64,000 nucleotides of DNA from Castanea sativa (taxonomy: Eukaryota > Streptophyta > Magnoliopsida > Fagales > Fagaceae), in assembly GCF_040712315.1 (NCBI RefSeq), contig NC_134017.1:17638001-17702000 (forward strand), given 5' to 3'. Each line of letters starts with the position of its first letter. The first letter of the stretch is position 1. The position numbers and the translations under genes were made by a program. The notes below the pieces were generated by a model. That model did not search any database and was not told the origin of the DNA. It saw nothing but the letters and a program-made list of their open reading frames with translations. Below, piece by piece: positions 25,501 through 37,600 of the stretch.

Positions 25501-26197
25501 TATTCTACGTAGGTTCGGAGTACCCAGGGTACTAGTATAGGACAACGGACGTCAATTTGACAACGCACCCTTCAGGGACTTTTGCAATCATTTCGGGATC
25601 AAGAATCACTATTCCTCACCCTCCCATCCACAGGCAAATGGACAAGTAGAAGTAGCGAACCGATCCCTGCTGAAAATCATCAAGACTCAGCTTGAAGGGG
25701 TAAAAGGGATATGGCTAGACGAGCTACCAAGTGTTCTTTGGGCTTACAGGACGACTGTACGAACTCCGACTAGAGAGACCCCCTTTAAGCTAGCCAACGG
25801 AAGTGAAGCCGTCATACTGGCAGAAGTTCATATGGCTAATCATCGAGTGATGAAGTACCAGGAGAGAGAGAATGGGGAACAACTTCACCTTAACCTCGAT
25901 CTTATTGACGAAGTAAGAATGGATGCGGAGTAAAGGATAGCAAGATACAAGAATCTTATGGCTAGGCAGCATAATGCCATGGTGAAACCCAGACAATTCA
26001 GTGTTGGGGACCTTGTTCTCAAAAGAGTCTCCTTAACAACTAGGAATCCGGCTCATGGAAAATTGGGACCCAATTGGGAAGGACCCTACAGGGTAATCAA
26101 CTGCAAAAGGCAGGGGTCATACTACCTAGAGGCCTTGGACGGACGAAAGTTAGAGCACCCCTAGAACGTGGAACACCTGAGGAGGTACTATCAGTAA
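22501..26197 (+). pseudogene. Gypsy pol (protease, RT, RNase H, second RNase H, integrase), inactivated
   Basis: Protease: VLIDNGSSANILY near 22584-22622. [30 protein letters not shown] and the catalytic YVDDMLMKS near 23680. A one-base slip in a T run at about 23816 moves the frame. RNase H follows with YLAVSPHAVSSTLVREEG and a tail with HYFQAH and TDHPIKK. A second, archaeal-like RNase H (24440-24900) has INVDRSS, TNEAEYEALLKGLELA and KGDSQLVINQVNG. Integrase has the HEGACGNH / CDQCQ zinc-binding region, WGLDILGPFP, DYFTKWVEAEPL, DNGRQFDN and HPQANGQVEVANR, and ends at TAA 26195-26197. Stops occur at many sites (for example 22630, 22976, 23055, 23116, 24364, 24616). They are consistent with C-to-T or G-to-A changes. 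Confidence 0.92.
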
Positions 26198-27190
26198 TGA
26201 ACTTGGACGAGATAATCCGAGGGCGAGGTTGATACTATGGGCAACTACAACTACAATTTATGTTTACTTATACCTACTGTTGTGTTCTTATTACTACTAT
26301 AGTGTGTACTAAGAATAAAAAGTGCACTAGTTCTTAAACTTTTGCACCATCTACAGACCAGTTTGTAAAAGACAAGGTTATGTATTTTCTTAAGTGTTTC
26401 AATAAGGCACCAGCTTCTAAAGCGTGCCATATTTGTGGACAATGTTCATGCAATAATATGGTTTGGATTTCTGATATACTTAATGTAGATTCCATAATAA
26501 TACCCACAAGGGGGGTAAAAGCCTAAGTCGAATGAAAATCCCTAGACGCAGGGATGTATCGTCCAAGCTTTCCTTGAAATAAGGATAAAACAAAAAGAAA
26601 AAAGCTAAGGCATACTCATCCAAGCTTTCCTTTAAATAAGGATAAAGCAAAAAGAAAAAGTTAAGGCATACTCGTCTAAGAAAGATAGGCAAGAAAAAGG
26701 CATGCGTTAAGGCATAAAGTTCCAAAGACGAGCAACTAGCCAAGACGCCTCAATGTCTTAGGACGAGTAAAACATTATAAGCCTCTTGCAAGAAGACGAG
26801 TGATAATTTCCCAAAGGACGAGGTAAAGTACTGGAAAGTCATCATTATCGTCCTAAGACATCCATGCCTAGGTGGGTCGTCCATAAGGAAATCACATAGA
26901 CGATCATTCAACACTTAGAACACTATTTAAAAGCCAATAGCATAAATGATGAAAATAATGAATAAGCTCATCCATACAATAAATAACGGATAAAGGAAAA
27001 ATATTTTTTAGTCTAAAGAAGGTAGACGACCACTGTCCAAAAACCCTTATAAAATAAGCCTTAAAAGGCAATTGTTAATAAACTCGTCCAGAACACTCTA
27101 GACGAGGTAATTGTACTCGAATACATTTTAAAAAAGGGTCCAAAAACAATGGACCAAAAGAAAAGCAAAATAACAATAGCACTAATTTAA
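26198..27190 (+). repeat. Gypsy post-pol region with two-copy tandem repeat
   Basis: No gene seen. Two copies of a 56-57 bp unit (TCGTCCAAGCTTTCCTT, then AAATAAGGATAAA, AAAAAGAAAAA and AAGGCATAC) start at about 26559 and 26615, with a partial third after 26670. GACGA / TCGTC words recur through the whole region, as in the LTRs. Confidence 0.7.
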
Positions 27191-27200
27191 AAAATTGTCT

Positions 27201-28260
27201 TCAAGAAGGGGGGCTATCAATGTTGGGGTCGTCTTGAGATGGTTTGGTGGTGGCATCATCCTTAATGTTAACATCGTCTGAGCCTGTTTGGAGGAGAGAA
27301 CTTGTAGCAGCACCAAGGTTGAGTTTAATGGTGCTAAAGTCAACTCCAGGAAAGTTGTCTATAGCATCCATCCTAAAATCTTCAAACCCTGCTGCATAGT
27401 TCGTATCCAGCTGGTCAGTAAACTTCTTGGATGCTTTGAACTCCTCCACTGCATCGCCTTTAACTTTCTTGAGGAGGAGACTCAGCTTGTCATTCTTCTT
27501 TTGAAGAAGGTCAAGACGGTCATCCTTCCTAGCAGCATCGGATTTCAGCTTCCCCACCAAAGCACTCAACCCCTTAACCTCGTCCTTGGCCTTGTTCGCC
27601 ACCTCGGCCCAAGTCTTGCAGTCATTTTTTATCTCTTCTATTCTTTTCTCTAGAAGGATCCTCGTCTTGTCCATCTCCGTGGCTTGCCTGGACGCAGCTA
27701 TGAACTTCGACATTTCCTACATAAAAGACAAGAAGGTTCAAGAGACAAAAATAACAACAGATAACATGGCTAAAGCAGGACAAGACAAAGGTGCTCACCT
27801 TAAGAAGGTAATGGACACCGGAGTGCTCAAACTCCTTCAAAGACATGTCGTAGCACATAGCCACGTCCTCACCTGTTACAGCCTCTTGGAATCGTTCCCA
27901 AGCCAAATCCTCATTCTCCAATAAGTTTGTAGAAATCCTTTGAGGAGGCTAGGACGAAGTAGGAGTATGGGACTTGGACTGAGCAATGCCAACAGGCATA
28001 GACGAGTCGACATCGATGACTGTGATGGACGGTAGGGAGGAAGGAGGGTCAGACCTGGCAGTCTCGGGCCTAGACGACCCATGCTTGGTCTTCTTCCCCC
28101 GACGACTAAGTAAGCTTCCCAGGTCCAAATTTTTGGACAAGCTCTTCCTCTTATCTTTAGTAGCAGGACGAGGCTGGGGTTGAACTTCAGGTCTGGCAGT
28201 CTCGTCAATCACCTCCTTTCCCTTATTTTCTTTCATGGTTGCCATTGCTGAAAAACACAT

Positions 28261-28324
<64 letters not shown>

Positions 28325-29404
28325 ATTTAAGTAAGAAAAGCACTCATGTGTACAGACAGTTTGCTCGTGCGCAAGGGCTTCAGCAGATGGATCAGGGCCA
28401 AGTCCCCACCTATGCAAGCGTCGAAGAGTCACCAATGAGTGAAAATTCCTCTCGGGGTGCAGACGAGCTCTGTGGACACAGTCACGATGGAACTTACTCA
28501 AAGAAGGACGTCTAACAGCTAAAAAGAAGAAGAGGAAAATTAAGGTTAGACCATTGTTTAAAGATAAAATATAACAAAACAAATAAAAAAAGAATGAAGG
28601 AAAAACATAACATACCTTCTTAACAAAGTTCCCTAATTCTCCAATATAAGGGGCAAATGCATTTCTACCAACCTCGATAGGATACCCCGCCCAGAAACCA
28701 AAGACAAAGAAAAATTCTGTCTTACAGTTTCTGTCAAACGAAGGCAAAGACTTAATCAACCTACAATCATTGCCCTTAGCTGTAAACTGATAAAAGCTTA
28801 GAGATTGACTTATCTCGGAGGGTTTATAACAGTATAGAAACTCATCCATGATGATAGGACGGTTCCCGTCAAATACCTCCCTCTATAAGACTTGTATAGA
28901 GACAATAAGTCTCCATGCGTTAGGGTTAAACTGAAAAACTCTCAAGCCCAGCCTAGTGAGTAATTTTCTAGCAAAGGCATTCAAAGGAAATCTAAGCCCC
29001 CTAGCAAATAGGCTTCGTAAACACCTATCCCAAAAAGGGGTTGGCCACACCATTCCCCTCGGACGGCTAACCTAGGATTCAGATCGTCTGGGATTTGGAA
29101 CCAACTCGTAAGAGCATCTAACCTCTTCTCGTCCGTCTTAGAAGGGATTTCTATAGCACAACTATATACAGTTTCTTCTTCGTCCAAAGGGGAGGACACT
29201 CGTCAAGGTATCAGCCCCAAAGGCTACCGTCGTCCTAACATTTTCCTGTAAGGTTTTGATGGGAATTCCAGGAACACCAGAGGTATATTCCTCTGTTGTG
29301 TGGCCACTACTACTACTATCGTTACTGGAAGTGCTATAACTAGAAGAATCATGGTACTCATCTATGGCCTTGTCTACACTGTCACTAGACGAACAGGTAG
29401 CCAT
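27201..29404 (-). pseudogene. Opposite-strand, intron-containing gene inside the gypsy (PF04195-like plus coiled coil)
   Basis: Starts at ATG 29404 (MATCSSSDSVDKA), with a TATA box 172 bp upstream. Exon 1 (to 28616) has an acidic-Ser start, then [20 protein letters not shown] and [18 protein letters not shown], which I recall as the 'putative gypsy type transposon' domain. It needs frame corrections near 29195 and 28985 and has a stop near 28880. Donor GTATGT at 28615; next exon near 28512-28350 (FHRDCVHRARLHPERNFHS); an intron with the AC/AT microsatellite; acceptor TTTTTCAG at 28248. Exon from 28247 to 27799 has a basic region and one TAG. An 82-bp intron (27717-27798) has GTGAGC and ATGTAG borders. 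The last exon (27716-27201) is a coiled coil ending GFEDFRMDAIDNFPGVDFS and IDSPPS. Opposite-strand extra ORFs are known in plant Tat elements; function unknown. Confidence 0.8.
28263..28323. repeat. Compound microsatellite (AC)n(AT)n
   Basis: About 36 bp of AC dinucleotides followed by about 26 bp of AT dinucleotides. On the coding (minus) strand of the opposite-strand gene it is an AT run then a TG run within an intron, ending about 12-15 bases before the 3' splice site. Confidence 0.95.
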
Positions 29405-29575
29405 TGCGGACGTCTTAACACTTAAAAAGGAAAGCTTGAGAGTGAGAGTAAAGGGAATACCTGACTCTAGAAGAAAGATACTAAGGACACTGAGAATACT
29501 CCTAGATGAGGCGACAGACGAGAATGTCAAAACAGAAAATCTGAAAAAGTGAGAAGGGCACGAGAGGGAAACCAC

Positions 29576-29583
29576 TATTTATA
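29576..29583 (-). promoter_or_regulatory. TATA box of the opposite-strand gene
   Basis: The minus strand reads CCTATAAATAGTGG. It is 172 bp upstream of the ATG at 29404, with no intervening ATG in that frame except ones typical of a leader. The position between the gene and the 3' LTR implies a promoter separate from the LTR. Confidence 0.6.
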
Positions 29584-29803
29584 GGTAGAAAAGTCTATTC
29601 ACAATGACGGGACCAATGAGAAAACGACACGTGGCATCTGCCTCGAAGAGGTAAGTCAACGTGACCAACCACCTATGAAAGCGTGACACGTGGTATGCTG
29701 TTTGGAAAATAAATAAAATAAAAAATAACCATAATAAACGTTCTTAGAAAACTCGTCCTAAAGTCTGGTGATATACTGCATGACCAATGGACAAAGGGGC
29801 AAC

Positions 29804-30397
29804 TGATGAGGAATGAAGAAAAAGTTACTCCAGATCGTCCATGGTCATCCACATTAGCAGCCGTCCAGAAGAAAGCACCAAGACGAGGCTAACACCCATG
29901 GTCGTCCATGGACGAAAACAAACCCGCATCACTCGTCCAAGGAAGGCGCCCATCCCCGTCCTGAAGGGATTCGTCCACAAGAGGACCCCTGGACGAGACT
30001 TTTACACTAAGGAATTACTAAGTACACTTCACCACTCCGCAACATACGCATAACTTCCGGTGACCATTGTATGAGAAAATATAACTCCTAAACAGTTGTG
30101 GGAGTTATCCTTGAACCCTCCGACCTCCACAAATCCAGGGGAGGTTATAATTCCAATAACTGTTCCTAGGACACTATATAAACACCCATTCAGACCAGAA
30201 AAAGGTACATTTTTACTTCTTCCAAAAAGCTGGAACTCCAAAAATATAGATAGAAAACTAAATTTGCCATCGGAGGGTTCTTGACCGGCAACTCCGGTCA
30301 CCTTTGATTGCTTTTCTTTCTTTTTCAGGTCGTTGAAAGAGCAAGTGGTCCTTTCAAGTCCGAAGCATCCAGCCTACTGATTTTCTTTGCATCATCA
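29804..30397 (+). repeat. 3' LTR of the gypsy element
   Basis: 594 bp, TGATGAGGAATG to CATCATCA, preceded by the polypurine tract GGACAAAGGGGCAAC (29789-29803). Contains an intact TATA-like CTATATAAAC at 30174-30183. Followed by the ATCTT duplication. Confidence 0.93.
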
Positions 30398-30402
30398 ATC
30401 TT

Positions 30403-31174
30403 CATCTTCCGATTCTTCAACTTCCTCACCCTCGGAGTGCTCACTAAGTTCATTTACCAAATTGCTCAAATCATCTTTAGATTCAATAGAGGTAATTGCC
30501 ATGAAAGCCCTATAGTTCCTGTCGCTGTCACACTCTTCTTCGAGTATGAATTTGAGCTTTTGGAGTCGCTAAGAGTAGTGGCAAACACCTTGCCCTTCCC
30601 TTTCAAGTAGTTGGGACATTCTTTCTTGATGTGTCCATGGCCATTACATTCAAAGCACACAACTTCTTGCGAGGTATGAGAGTCCTTCCCATCTTTCTTC
30701 TTGGACTCCTTTCTGCCACCTTTGGATGATGAGAACTTTCCTTTGCTAAAGGACTTCCCACTATTCTTCATCTTCAGAAATTTTCAAAAATTCTTCGTAA
30801 GGAATGCTACTTCTTTCTCCACATCATCTTTATTAGAAGATTCTTCCATCCTCTCATTGATGGTTTTAAGTGCAAGAGATTTTCTTGGCTTGTGAGAAGG
30901 CAGTTTAAGTTCGTATGTTTGGAGAGATCCAATTAGCTCTTGAATCTTTATCTCATCTAGATCTTTGCTTTCTTCTATAGCAATAACCTTCGCACAATAG
31001 CTCTCCGGTAAGGACCTCAAGATCTTTTCCACCACCTTAGCATCCTCAATCTTTTCATCGAGATTGAGTTTGGCAATCATAATTTCGTTGAGCTTCTCAT
31101 AGAATGAATCAAATGACTCATCATCACTCATCTTAAGCTCTTCAAATTGATTGGTAAGCATTTGAAGTTTTGTG
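30403..31174 (-). pseudogene. Gag of C, middle part with first zinc knuckle
   Basis: Minus strand, from the A-inner border leftwards: the UBN2-type gag end (QFEELKMSDDESFDSFY, then VEKILRSLPESY, 30784-31161), then a basic region and the knuckle CFECNGHGHIKKEC (about 30620-30660) and an acidic run before the gypsy border. A frame change lies near 30780. Both insertion borders fall inside this one gene. Confidence 0.85.
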
Positions 31175-31179
31175 TCCTT

Positions 31180-32570
31180 TGTTAGGATTAGTGCCCTTAA
31201 ATCCTATTGTATGATGCTATGTATGGTATGATGTATGACTTAATATTGTGATTGATAAAGTTATTTTTTTTATTATCTAAAATAATGGTAACATGAATAT
31301 GGGACATTATCATATAGTCCATGAGATGCATTGTATGTGATTTATGTGAAAAGTTACAAAAGATGTAAATCATAAGTTCTTTGTAAACTCAGAGTTTATA
31401 GTTTGTAGTCAGTGATGAAATTGGGCATTTTATCTGCGAAGACTATAACGTATCAACTAAGATGATTTATCTTGATCATGGAAGTAGAGACTTCTAGTTG
31501 ATATGTTGATATGTTTTAAGAGTTAAGACATATTGAACAGGACCGCTATGAGATTTATTGTTCTCCTAACGACTGTCAAATGAGTAATAAATCTCATAAC
31601 TTCTATTTGCATGAACTCTTAATCCTAAGAGAATAATGGACCTGATCATGAGGTGTAGGTTGCATTGATATATCAGTAGTGAGATCTAAAGTGACGGTCA
31701 AAACCTCAGTATGTTGGGCAGCCACATTTAGTGTTGATGGAACATAGATTCTCAAGATGGAATTCATAGTCTCTTGATGGAGATATAAAATATTCCCTTA
31801 AGATAAGTTTAATGGGTTTAGTTATTCAGAGAGTTAGGCCTAACCATTTTAGTAAGAAATTACTAAAATATATATTTATGAAATTGGATTTCATAAATAT
31901 ATAATGAATAACTTTAAAGGATTAAACTGGGTACTCAAGGATAAGATGTAGTAATTTACAAAGTGGCAGTTTACATTATGACTTTGTGTTACTTCGAATA
32001 TTTTATGAAGGGGTTGCGTGTATAATAAAGTCTTGGGATATAATTCATTAATAAGGCCTAGAGTGCAATTACATTTATATAGTGGTATTAAATATAATTA
32101 ATGGTAACTTTGGACTTGTCAAGAGTTGACGGAAAAGCCCAAGGTTCATTGGAGCTAGTGTTTTATTGGTCCCACTCCAAGCCACACACTAAAGCCCAAT
32201 TGGAAAGGCCCAATAGGCCAGCCCAATTAGATAATCAGTTAGTTATAAAGGGAGAAACATACAGAATTTTTATTAAAGAGAAATTAGAAACGGTGTGTGA
32301 GAGAGTGTGAGACACACTTTCATTCTCCCTTTGAAAACTGATTAAGAGACCACACATCCAGGGCGTAAATTGGAATTGGAGTGAAGATTAAAAGTATTCC
32401 CGAGTATTTCAATCTTTGGTTTTGAATTTCACCACACCAAGGTACGCTATCTTATTCTTAAATTTTGAAATTTACATAGTGCACGTTATCAATCATAAAT
32501 GAAATAGATCTTTGTTTGTTGCTTTCGCTATGTGTTTTGTGTGAGATACAAAACCAGAATTTTTCCTTCA
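31180..32570 (+). repeat. 5' LTR of A-inner
   Basis: Starts TGTTAGGATTAG and ends TTTTTCCTTCA. Alignable over its full length to 37960-39357 and to the solo LTR 55287-56676. Confidence 0.96.
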
Positions 32571-33961
32571 ATTGGTATCAGAGCCAGGTTTTCATATCAT
32601 GATTGTATAATGAGTGATTGAATTTTAGAATTTAGGAAAACCGTTATTTTTGTCTTTCAATTTTCTTCATCATTTGGATATAACGAAGAGAATTGCATCA
32701 CTTATATATATCCGTGTCTTCACAAGGATATATATTATTGTTGATCAAGTGTCGTGTTCTTAGTTTTGTCAATAGAGATTTTAGTTATTAAACAGTTTCG
32801 GATTGAAAGGCATTGTTTTGTGGCCTACGGTTGCACTTGTTCTATTTAATGATTCATTTGAATCTTTGTGATACACCAAGACTGAATGAAACATGCACAG
32901 TATATATTGAAGCAACTGTTTTATAACTGTAATATGTTTGCACCGCTTGGCCTATTGTTTTCATGGCATGGATTTAATGCAATTGCATGGCTTCCATGGC
33001 TTGACTTTAATGCTTGGCTTGGTGAATGTAATTGCATGGCTTCCATGGCTTGACTTTAATGCTTGGCTTGGTGAATGTCATTGCATGGCTTGAATTGATT
33101 GCACGGCTTGGAGTTTGATTGCTTGCCTTGGTTTATACTAAGATATATATATTTGACTTTGGCTATCTTGTATGTAAGTTATATATAAGATTATATGTAA
33201 GTTATATATATATATATAATATAATAATTATATATTCCATATATTAATTTGTATTTTATATTATATATAATATAATATGGATTTTAATATGTAATAAGGG
33301 TTTTTTATTACGTTATATATATATATTTATATAAGTTAATGCTAGTTTAATGAAATTTATTCCTAATGAGATTAGGATTATGTTTTTCACGTGTCTAGCA
33401 TTATTATGGTTCTTGACCTTAAAAACCTTTATTTTAAAATATCATTTGCCTCGAGCTTGGCATTCCATGCGGAGAGTATTTATTTCATGGTCCTACAAGA
33501 TTGAATTTTCTAGTTTATAGGGGTTTGATAAACACCTTGTCATAGCTTCGAGCTTTGCATTCCATGCAGAGGGTGTTTTATCATGGTACTACAAAATAAG
33601 CCTGTTAAAGGGATGAAATGTGGTTACACATGATCCTAGACAATGGTATATACTAGACTAAGTATTATAATATCCTCTATGCTGAGTTTTTACTATTATT
33701 AGTTAGAGGCTAAATGTAAAATGGCATATTATTAGTGTTTGATAAGAGTTATCATGATAGCACTAATAATGAGAATAGTTCTCAATCAATCATAGTATTT
33801 TATGTTCACTCTATGCTGAGGGATATTGAATATGAGATTGGGTTGTCGTTGCATATATTATTTTATGGTTTTATTAAGGTTCCATATTATATGCTTATAT
33901 GCTAAATTGATAATGTCCAGTTTACTTATTATATCCATGTTTATTATTTTCAGATTTTATC
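32571..33961 (+). other. Long 5' leader of A-inner with PBS and repeated motifs
   Basis: About 1.4 kb non-coding between the PBS (32571-32585) and the gag ATG. It has a 49-bp tandem repeat (32982, 33031, partial at 33080) built on TTGCATGGCTTCCATGG; an AT-rich stretch (33140-33340); two copies of CGAGCTT(G/T)GCATTCCATGC (about 33452 and 33548); and CTCTATGCTGAG twice (about 33677 and 33810). Related motifs are in the A-outer leader. Confidence 0.75.
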
Positions 33962-34622
33962 ATGGCATCATTTAGCCCACTTGTTTCTATTCTTAACGAA
34001 AACAAACTGACTGGATCTAACTATGTTTGCTGGAAAAAAAATTTGGACATTGTCCTTACTGTTGAAGAGCACAAATATGTACTTACTCAACCATGTCCTA
34101 CCTTTCCTTCATTAGATGCTCCTTTTGAGGAAAAACAGCGATATGATCGTTGGTAGAAATCTAATGAGATGGCCAAGTGCTATATCCTAACATCTATCTC
34201 AAATTTTCTACAGCATCAAATGCAAGATGTAGAACTTGCTTCGGACATAATGCATAGTCTGAACGAGATGTTTGGTGAGCAAGGCCGTTCTTCAAGGTAA
34301 GAAACCATGAGGCAAATTTATAATAGCAAAATGGTTGTAGGAAGTTCAGTGAGAGAACATTGTCTTAGGATGATTGCTAATCTGAACACATTAGAAGTTT
34401 TAGGTGCCGACATTGATGGAGAATCCCAAGTGGATATGATACTCCAGTCACTACCAAAATCATTCAAGGAATTCAGACTCAATTATAATATGAACAAAAA
34501 GATTTATTTTTTGTCTGAATTAATGAATGAGTTAGTGGCAGCGGAAGGCATCCTTGGTACTTCTAGTGTTGAAGCCAATGTGGGTGAAGCTTCTACTTCT
34601 CAACCTAAGTCGAAAGGCAAAG

Positions 34623-34654
<32 letters not shown>

Positions 34655-37600
34655 AAGAAGAAGGACTTCACTAAGAAAAATGGTAAACAAATTGCCTTAG
34701 GGGTTACCAACAAAGGAAAGAAAACCAAAGGAAAGTGTTTCCATTATGGTGAGAAAGGACATTGAAAGAGGAATTGTCGAACATTCAAGGCTGCCAAGAA
34801 TAAGGGTATGAAAAGTTCATTTCTTCTTGAAATATTTTTGGTACAGAATACAATGGATTCCTGGTGTGTGGATTCAGGTTGTACTAATCATATCTGCGAT
34901 TCTTTGCAGGAGTTTCAGGAGACTAGAAAGTTGAATAAATGAGAACTATTTCTTACTTTGGCTGATGGGAGCAAGATTCCGGTTGTAGCTGTTGGAGTGT
35001 TTAATTTATGTTTTAAGTCTAGAGTTTTAATATTGGAAGACTGTTTGTATGTACCTAATGTTCGTAGGAATTTAATTTCTGCAACTTACTTAGGTAAACA
35101 TGGATATTGTGTTATCCTGAAAGACAATGTTGTAATAAAGAAGGATAAAGTGTTTATCTGTTCTGGCAATATTGTGGATGGTCTTTATATTTTAACTCTT
35201 GATAAGCATGAATTATACAATTCTGAATTAGATAGTAGCTCTTATGTAAAATCATTAAAGAGAAAGTTTCCTTCTACTAGTGATGCATATCTATGGCACT
35301 TGCGTTTAGGTCACATTAATTTAAGTAGGATTCAAAGACTAATCAAAGATGGACTTTTATAGCCCATGGGCTTTGATGGTTTTCTAGTTTGCGAATCTTG
35401 TTTGGAAGGTAAGATGACCAAACGACCTTTTAATGCAAAGGGTAGAAGAGCCCAAGATTTACTAGAACTCGTACATTCAGATGTATGTGGTCCTATGTCA
35501 ATCCAACCAAAAGGTGGCTATGAGTATTTCATTACTTTCACTGATGATTACTCTAGATTTGGTTATGTGTACCTAATGAAATGGAAGTCTGAAGCCTTTG
35601 AAAAGTTCAAAGAGTTTAGGGTTGAAGTTGAGAATCAATTAGGTAAACACATAAAGGTCATTCGATCTGATCGAGGTGGCGAATACCTTCTTGGTGATTT
35701 CAAGGATTACTTGACTGAAAATAGGATTATATCCCAGTTGACTACACCTGGAACTACACAACAAAATGGTGTAGCGGAAAGAAGGAATAGGACTCTTTTA
35801 GATATGGTTAGGTCCATATTGAGTTATTCGACTCTACCAATTTCCTATTGGGGATATGCCTTAAATACTGTAATGTATCTTCTGAATTTAGTACCTTCGA
35901 AGTCTATCCCTAAAACACCTATAGAGTTGTGGAATGGGCGTAAGCCTAGTATGAGACATCTCCACATTTGGGGTTGTCCCGCACATGTGTTGAAAGGAAA
36001 GTCTAACAAGTTATAGTCTAAAACAGAAGTGGTATTTTTTGTAGGGTATCCAAAAGGAACAGTTGGAAGTTTATTCTATGGTCATAAGGATAATAAAGTG
36101 TTTGTTAGCACAAATGCCAAATTCTTGGAAAATGACTATATGAATAATTTTACTCCTAGAAGTAGAGTTGTCTTGGCTGAAATGAATGAACTTGTAGTTG
36201 AACAACCAATGGATGAAACTAGGGATGATGTGGCTGTATTAGATACACCACAAGATACTACTCATGAGATGTCTAGTACACAGGTGCCTCGTCGTAGTGG
36301 GAGAATTGTTCGGCCTCCTATAATATTCATAGGTTTGGGAGAAACTTACGAGGCTATCTCAGAAGAGGCTGAATCGGATCCTTACACTTATGATGAAGCA
36401 ATAAATGATATAGATGCACATCATTGGGTCCAAGCTATGAAATCTGAATTGGATTCTATGTATTCCAATCATGTATGAGATCTTGTAGAGGCACCTAACG
36501 GCATTAAACCTATTGGTTGCAAATGGGTTTACAAGAGGAAGAGAGGGATAAATGGAAAGGTTGAAACCTTTAAAGTAAGACTAGTGGCGAAAGGGTATAC
36601 ACAAAAAAAAAGTATTGATTATGATGAATCTTTTTCGCTAGTAGCCATACTTAAATCTCTCTTATCCATTGTTGCTTATTATGATTATGAGATTTGGCAA
36701 ATGGATGTCAAGATTACATTTCTTAATGGCAATCTTGAAGAAGAAATATACATGTTACAACCAGAAGGTTTCATAGCAAAGAACCAAGAGCATATGGTAT
36801 GCAAGTTGAATAGGTCCATTTATGGACTTAAACAAGCATTTAGGTCATGGAACATTAGATTTGATCAAGCAATCAAGTCATTTGGTTTTGAACAAAATCT
36901 TGATGAACCATGTGTGTACAAAAGACATCGAGACAAAGTAGTAATGTTCCTAGTGCTTTATGTTGATGATATTCTACTTATTAGGAATGATGTAGGGGTA
37001 ATGTCATCGATTAAAGTTTGGTTGTCAAGCCAATTTGATATGAAGAACTTGGGTGAGGCTAACTTTATTATAAGGATCAAGCTTTAGCGAGATCGTAAGA
37101 ATAAGATGTTGGGCTTATCACAAGCTAGATATATAGATAAGGTCCTAGAACGGTTTAGCATGCAAAACTCCAAGAAAGGATTGCTTCCCTTTAGACATGG
37201 AGTTCCTCTATCTGATGACTAAAGGCCAAAGACTCAAGAGGAAGAAAATATGATAAGACAAGTTTCTTATGCTTCTGTAGTGGGAAGTCTCATGTATGCC
37301 ATGCTTTGTACTGGACTAGATATTTGTTATTCAGTTGGTATGGTCAGCCGATATCAATCAAATCCAGGACCAAAACATTGGCAAGCTGTAAAGCATATTC
37401 TCAAGTATCTTAGAAGAACGAGAAATTATATGCTTGTTTACCATAGTGAGGATTTGATTCCCATTGGCTATACAAATTCAGATTTTCAATCAGATCTAGA
37501 TTTTAAATTATCCACTTCAGGATGTGTTTTTACCTTGGGAGGTGGAGCCATAAGTTAGAGGAGTGTTAAGTAATCTTGTATTGCAGACTCCACCATGGAA

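Larger units (their letters stand above)
20308..30397 (+). mobile_element. Complete Ty3/gypsy element, Tat-like, inserted in the gag of C
   Basis: 10,090 bp with two 594 bp LTRs (20308-20901, 29804-30397). The duplication ATCTT is at 20303-20307 and 30398-30402. The PBS is at 20902-20919 and a polypurine tract at 29790-29803. Gene order on the plus strand is gag, protease, RT, RNase H, second RNase H, integrase, the second RNase H being a Tat-lineage feature. About 3.6 kb follows pol and contains an opposite-strand gene. By eye the two LTRs differ at about 38 of 594 positions, mostly transitions, so the insertion is not very recent. Coding regions have many stops. Confidence 0.95.

Noticed and set aside
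27288..27924. Plus-strand frames of 112-121 residues after gypsy pol
   Set aside because: Complementary to the coiled-coil exons of the opposite-strand gene, which have the splice sites and a sensible product.
32571..32590. TGGTATCAGAGC read as part of a tRNA gene
   Set aside because: It directly abuts the LTR end and is complementary to initiator tRNA-Met, so it is a primer binding site.
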